This document shows, one piece after another, positions 63,125 through 64,000 of a DNA stretch of 64,000 bases. Positions within the stretch are counted from its first letter, which is position 1. Every line of letters starts with the position of its first letter. The position numbers were made by a program, and so were the translations under genes. A model generated the notes under the pieces. That model was not told where the DNA came from, ran no database searches, and saw nothing but the letters and a program-made list of their open reading frames with translations. Source of the DNA: Myroides sp. WP-1 (GTDB lineage Bacteria; Bacteroidota; Bacteroidia; Flavobacteriales; Flavobacteriaceae); contig NZ_JACHTC010000008.1 in the NCBI RefSeq assembly GCF_014145635.1, positions 1 to 64,000 of the forward strand, written 5' to 3'.

Positions 63125-63511
63125 TTAAGCAGATCCTAGGACTTGTTTTAAATCCATAATTTGATTTTCCCACAATTGTTTCGATTCATTCACTTCGTCT
63201 GATTCTGCGAAGTCTGTTACGATAATAGTAACATCTTTCGTCAATTCGTCGCGGATTATTTTTATTTCAAAATAGTATTCGGTATCCTCACCGTCTTCAT
63301 CTAACCATCTATAACGTACTCTTTCGTCTGTTTTTCTTGTAACAACTCTTGCTTTTTCCTCCGAATCTCCCCATATAAAAGAATAAACTTCTCCTCTAGA
63401 GTTAACATTGTCAGCAAACCATTCGCTTAATCCTGAGGGATCTGACACGTATTGATATAACAGTTGAGGGGATGAATTTATTGAAAATTCTAATTCATAT
63501 TTTTCTTTCAT
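63125..63511 (-). CDS. START-like domain protein (SRPBCC/AHSA1 superfamily)
   Basis: A 128-aa protein with the helix-grip fold pattern: KYELEFSINSSPQLLYQYVS, PSGLSEWFADNV, YSFIWGDSEEKARVV, a beta-rich middle (ERVRYRWLDEDGEDTEYYFE) and a C-terminal helix (ESKQLWENQIMDLKQVL). Such proteins bind hydrophobic ligands; the ligand here is unknown. It is common next to this aminotransferase in flavobacteria and probably co-transcribed with it. It is divergent from tRNA-Met. Confidence 0.82.
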   Translation of the reverse strand: MKEKYELEFSINSSPQLLYQYVSDPSGLSEWFADNVNSRGEVYSFIWGDSEEKARVVTRKTDERVRYRWLDEDGEDTEYYFEIKIIRDELTKDVTIIVTDFAESDEVNESKQLWENQIMDLKQVLGSA

Positions 63512-63591
63512 AGCTATACTTAAAAAGTTATAATTCCTCGAATATAATCATATTTTGGTAATAAAAAAATATTTTTTAAGAAGGCTACTAT

Positions 63592-63621
63592 TTGCTTTAT
63601 ACCAAAATAATAGTAACTTTG
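63592..63621 (+). promoter_or_regulatory. Promoter of tRNA-Met (TTG-N19-TAACTTTG)
   Basis: TTG 63592-63594, exactly 19 bases, then TAACTTTG 63614-63621. Full consensus; the transcript should begin about 30 bases before the mature tRNA. Confidence 0.85.
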
Positions 63622-63659
63622 CACTCGCATTCCTAGAAATAGGATAAAGATCAACATTT

Positions 63660-63733
63660 GGCGAGGTAGCTCAGTTGGTTAGAGCGCAGGATTCATAACC
63701 CTGAGGTCACGGGTTCAACTCCCGTCTTCGCTA
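63660..63733 (+). tRNA. tRNA-Met (anticodon CAT)
   Basis: A 74-base cloverleaf. The acceptor GGCGAGG pairs with CTTCGCT (two G-U pairs). D-arm GCTC/GAGC. Anticodon loop TTCATAA on a stem CAGGA/CCCTG with a single A-C mismatch next to the loop. T-arm ACGGG/CCCGT with loop TTCAACT; discriminator A, no encoded CCA. The CAT anticodon could also belong to the lysidine-modified Ile tRNA, but the overall sequence looks like elongator Met. Confidence 0.92.
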
Positions 63734-63742
63734 CAAAAACAC

Positions 63743-63775
63743 AAGACTTAATCGAGAGATTAGGTCTTTTTTTTT
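63743..63775 (+). terminator. Terminator of tRNA-Met
   Basis: AAGACTTAATC/GATTAGGTCTT (one G-U pair) with a GAGA loop and nine T. Confidence 0.9.
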
Positions 63776-63785
63776 ATAAATGAAA

Positions 63786-64000
63786 TCACCTCATATGTGG
63801 TGGAAGTTGCTTTTTCTCCATGCTTTCCACAATTTGATTGATGCGTTTCTCTTTCGTTTCTTGCCGCTTGGCAAGGGCTATCCAACTTAAAATTATTTTC
63901 CGTGTTGACTTACTCAAACTGAGAAAATAGTCTTTGGAACCACTGTGTTTAGTAAACGCTATTTCCAACTCTTTCGGAATAATCAATTCTTCTACCTCAT
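63786..64000 (-). CDS. YdeI/OmpD-associated-like protein, N-terminus outside window
   Basis: The C-terminal ~71 residues only; the frame is open to the right edge (E-V-E-E-L-I-I-P-K-E-L), so the true start is beyond it and the TTG at 63986 is not the start. The visible part (IPKELEIAFTKHSGSKDYFL, STRKIILSWIALAKRQETKE, R-I-N-Q-I-V-E-S-M) matches the C-terminal bacteriocin-protection/YdeI (OmdA) helical region, including the A-K-R-x-E-T-x-x-x-R-I pattern. Its function is poorly known. Confidence 0.8.
   Translation of the reverse strand, partial: EVEELIIPKELEIAFTKHSGSKDYFLSLSKSTRKIILSWIALAKRQETKEKRINQIVESMEKKQLPPHMR

Overview
The window is chromosomal DNA of a low-GC member of the Bacteroidota, almost certainly family Flavobacteriaceae. 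A Myroides-like genus is my guess, at low confidence. Supporting signs are type IX secretion (T9SS) type B sorting domains, PorP/SprF and TPR-OmpA (PorE-like) proteins, many small surface proteins beginning Q-V-G-I-G after the signal peptide, and TTG-N19-TAnnTTTG promoters (clear upstream of the HU gene and of the tRNA).

Positions 1-33,849 hold one giant surface-structure locus, all on the minus strand, in five transcription blocks. Block 1 (33,828 to 20,890) has six VGIG-head proteins, two pairs of them duplicated, and ends in a protein with a T9SS type B C-terminal domain (CTD). Block 2 (20,494 to 18,938) is a single NWFYG/PKD protein. Block 3 (18,213 to 14,498) has a PKD protein, a second NWFYG/PKD protein and two VGIG-head proteins. 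Block 4 (13,439 to 3,675) has a 1,095-aa repeat protein, three small VGIG proteins, a second type B CTD protein, a PorP/SprF protein and a TPR-PD40-OmpA protein. Block 5 (2,892 and beyond the left edge) is a protein of at least 964 aa built of near-identical 105-aa repeats. The likely logic is that the CTD proteins cross the outer membrane by T9SS with SprF and are anchored by the OmpA partner, while the VGIG proteins build or decorate a surface fibre or adhesin layer. The general type B CTD/SprF pairing is known; the multi-subunit assembly is my inference.

Positions 34,314-36,425 hold two paralogous CI-like regulators with an S24/LexA-type C-terminal domain whose catalytic Ser and Lys positions are replaced. 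A sequence element upstream of both recurs upstream of the block 5 repeat protein, suggesting that they control the surface locus.

Positions 37,365-63,733 are ordinary housekeeping genes: SIMPL protein, rhomboid protease, LpxL-like acyltransferase, Xaa-Pro aminopeptidase, ung, HAD phosphatase, an ECF sigma cluster, RsmB-like methyltransferase, secreted endonuclease I, fatty-acid hydroxylase, fabH, S9 peptidase, murA (Asp in place of the fosfomycin-target Cys), DUF4290, DUF493, an AAA ATPase, recQ, fmt, HU, YqgE, a class IV aminotransferase, a START-like protein and tRNA-Met(CAT). A YdeI-like gene is cut by the right edge.

Scattered between housekeeping genes are unusual non-coding simple-repeat blocks: GGTGRTGAG-type 9-mers, a 41-bp unit, TTTGYTC heptamers and a 16-mer. 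They produce spurious open frames and form a dispersed intergenic repeat family.
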